A program made the position numbers and the translations under genes. DNA of 33,177 bases from Candidatus Kaiserbacteria bacterium (GTDB lineage Bacteria > Patescibacteriota > Minisyncoccia > Phycocordibacterales > UBA918). The stretch is from the NCBI GenBank assembly GCA_016204695.1, contig JACQKD010000008.1, forward strand, positions 1 through 33,177, read 5' to 3'. Of the stretch, positions 33,122 to 33,177 are shown piece by piece (the first letter of the stretch is position 1; each line of letters begins with the position of its first letter). The notes under the pieces were generated by a model. The model made no database searches. It saw nothing but the letters and a program-made list of their open reading frames with translations, and was not told where the DNA came from.

Positions 33122-33177
33122 GATGCCAACCATGTTTCTCGATGCCCGACATGTTCGTCCGACATCCCTACGGGGCT
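33122..33177 (+). CDS. Possible start of another prepilin (truncated by window end)
   Basis: MPTMFLDARHVRPTSLRG... reading into the edge just before where a GFTLIE motif could lie; operon context. Confidence 0.35.

Noticed and set aside
1-33177. CRISPR array, transposase or prophage structural cluster
   Set aside because: No regularly spaced repeats, no recognisable transposase, integrase or phage genes seen; the S74-type fragment alone is not evidence of a prophage in CPR genomes.

Overview
Read by eye, with no database search. The window looks like a chromosome segment of a Candidate Phyla Radiation (Patescibacteria/Parcubacteria-like) bacterium; that placement is inferred from gene content and gene style. 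Main content in order: the 3' end of a peptidase-S74-type surface protein; a VapBC-like toxin-antitoxin pair flanked by two diverged copies of the rplT 3' end plus its terminator; infC-rpmI-rplT (minus strand); a thioredoxin-like protein; ECF sigma factor plus DUF5667-like regulator; DedA; an orphan PEP-utilizer swivelling-domain protein; hypothetical membrane proteins; a SnoaL-like protein; a DUF378-like protein; smpB-ssrA (tmRNA); ftsH; a DHODH-like gene directly behind tRNA-Ile with anticodon UAU; a second RelE/ParE-like TA pair; recG; malic enzyme; hypothetical proteins including a Cys-rich one; a PAS protein divergent from a second ECF sigma factor; small membrane or secreted proteins; a tRNA-Ser(GCU) locus surrounded by tRNA-derived sequence fragments; ComF-like; and a type IV pilus cluster (pilM-N-O, small protein, pilB, response regulator, pilT, pilC, pilin, prepilin peptidase, probably the start of another pilin). 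No CRISPR, rRNA or transposase was seen. The most interesting leads are (1) the TA cassette between duplicated rplT tails, (2) the tRNA-Ser locus with inverted and direct copies of its own ends, (3) a possible mutually exclusive hairpin switch and non-AUG start at infC, (4) the tRNA-Ile(UAU), (5) a palindrome-bearing in-frame insertion in the prepilin peptidase, and (6) an orphan phosphohistidine-swivelling protein.
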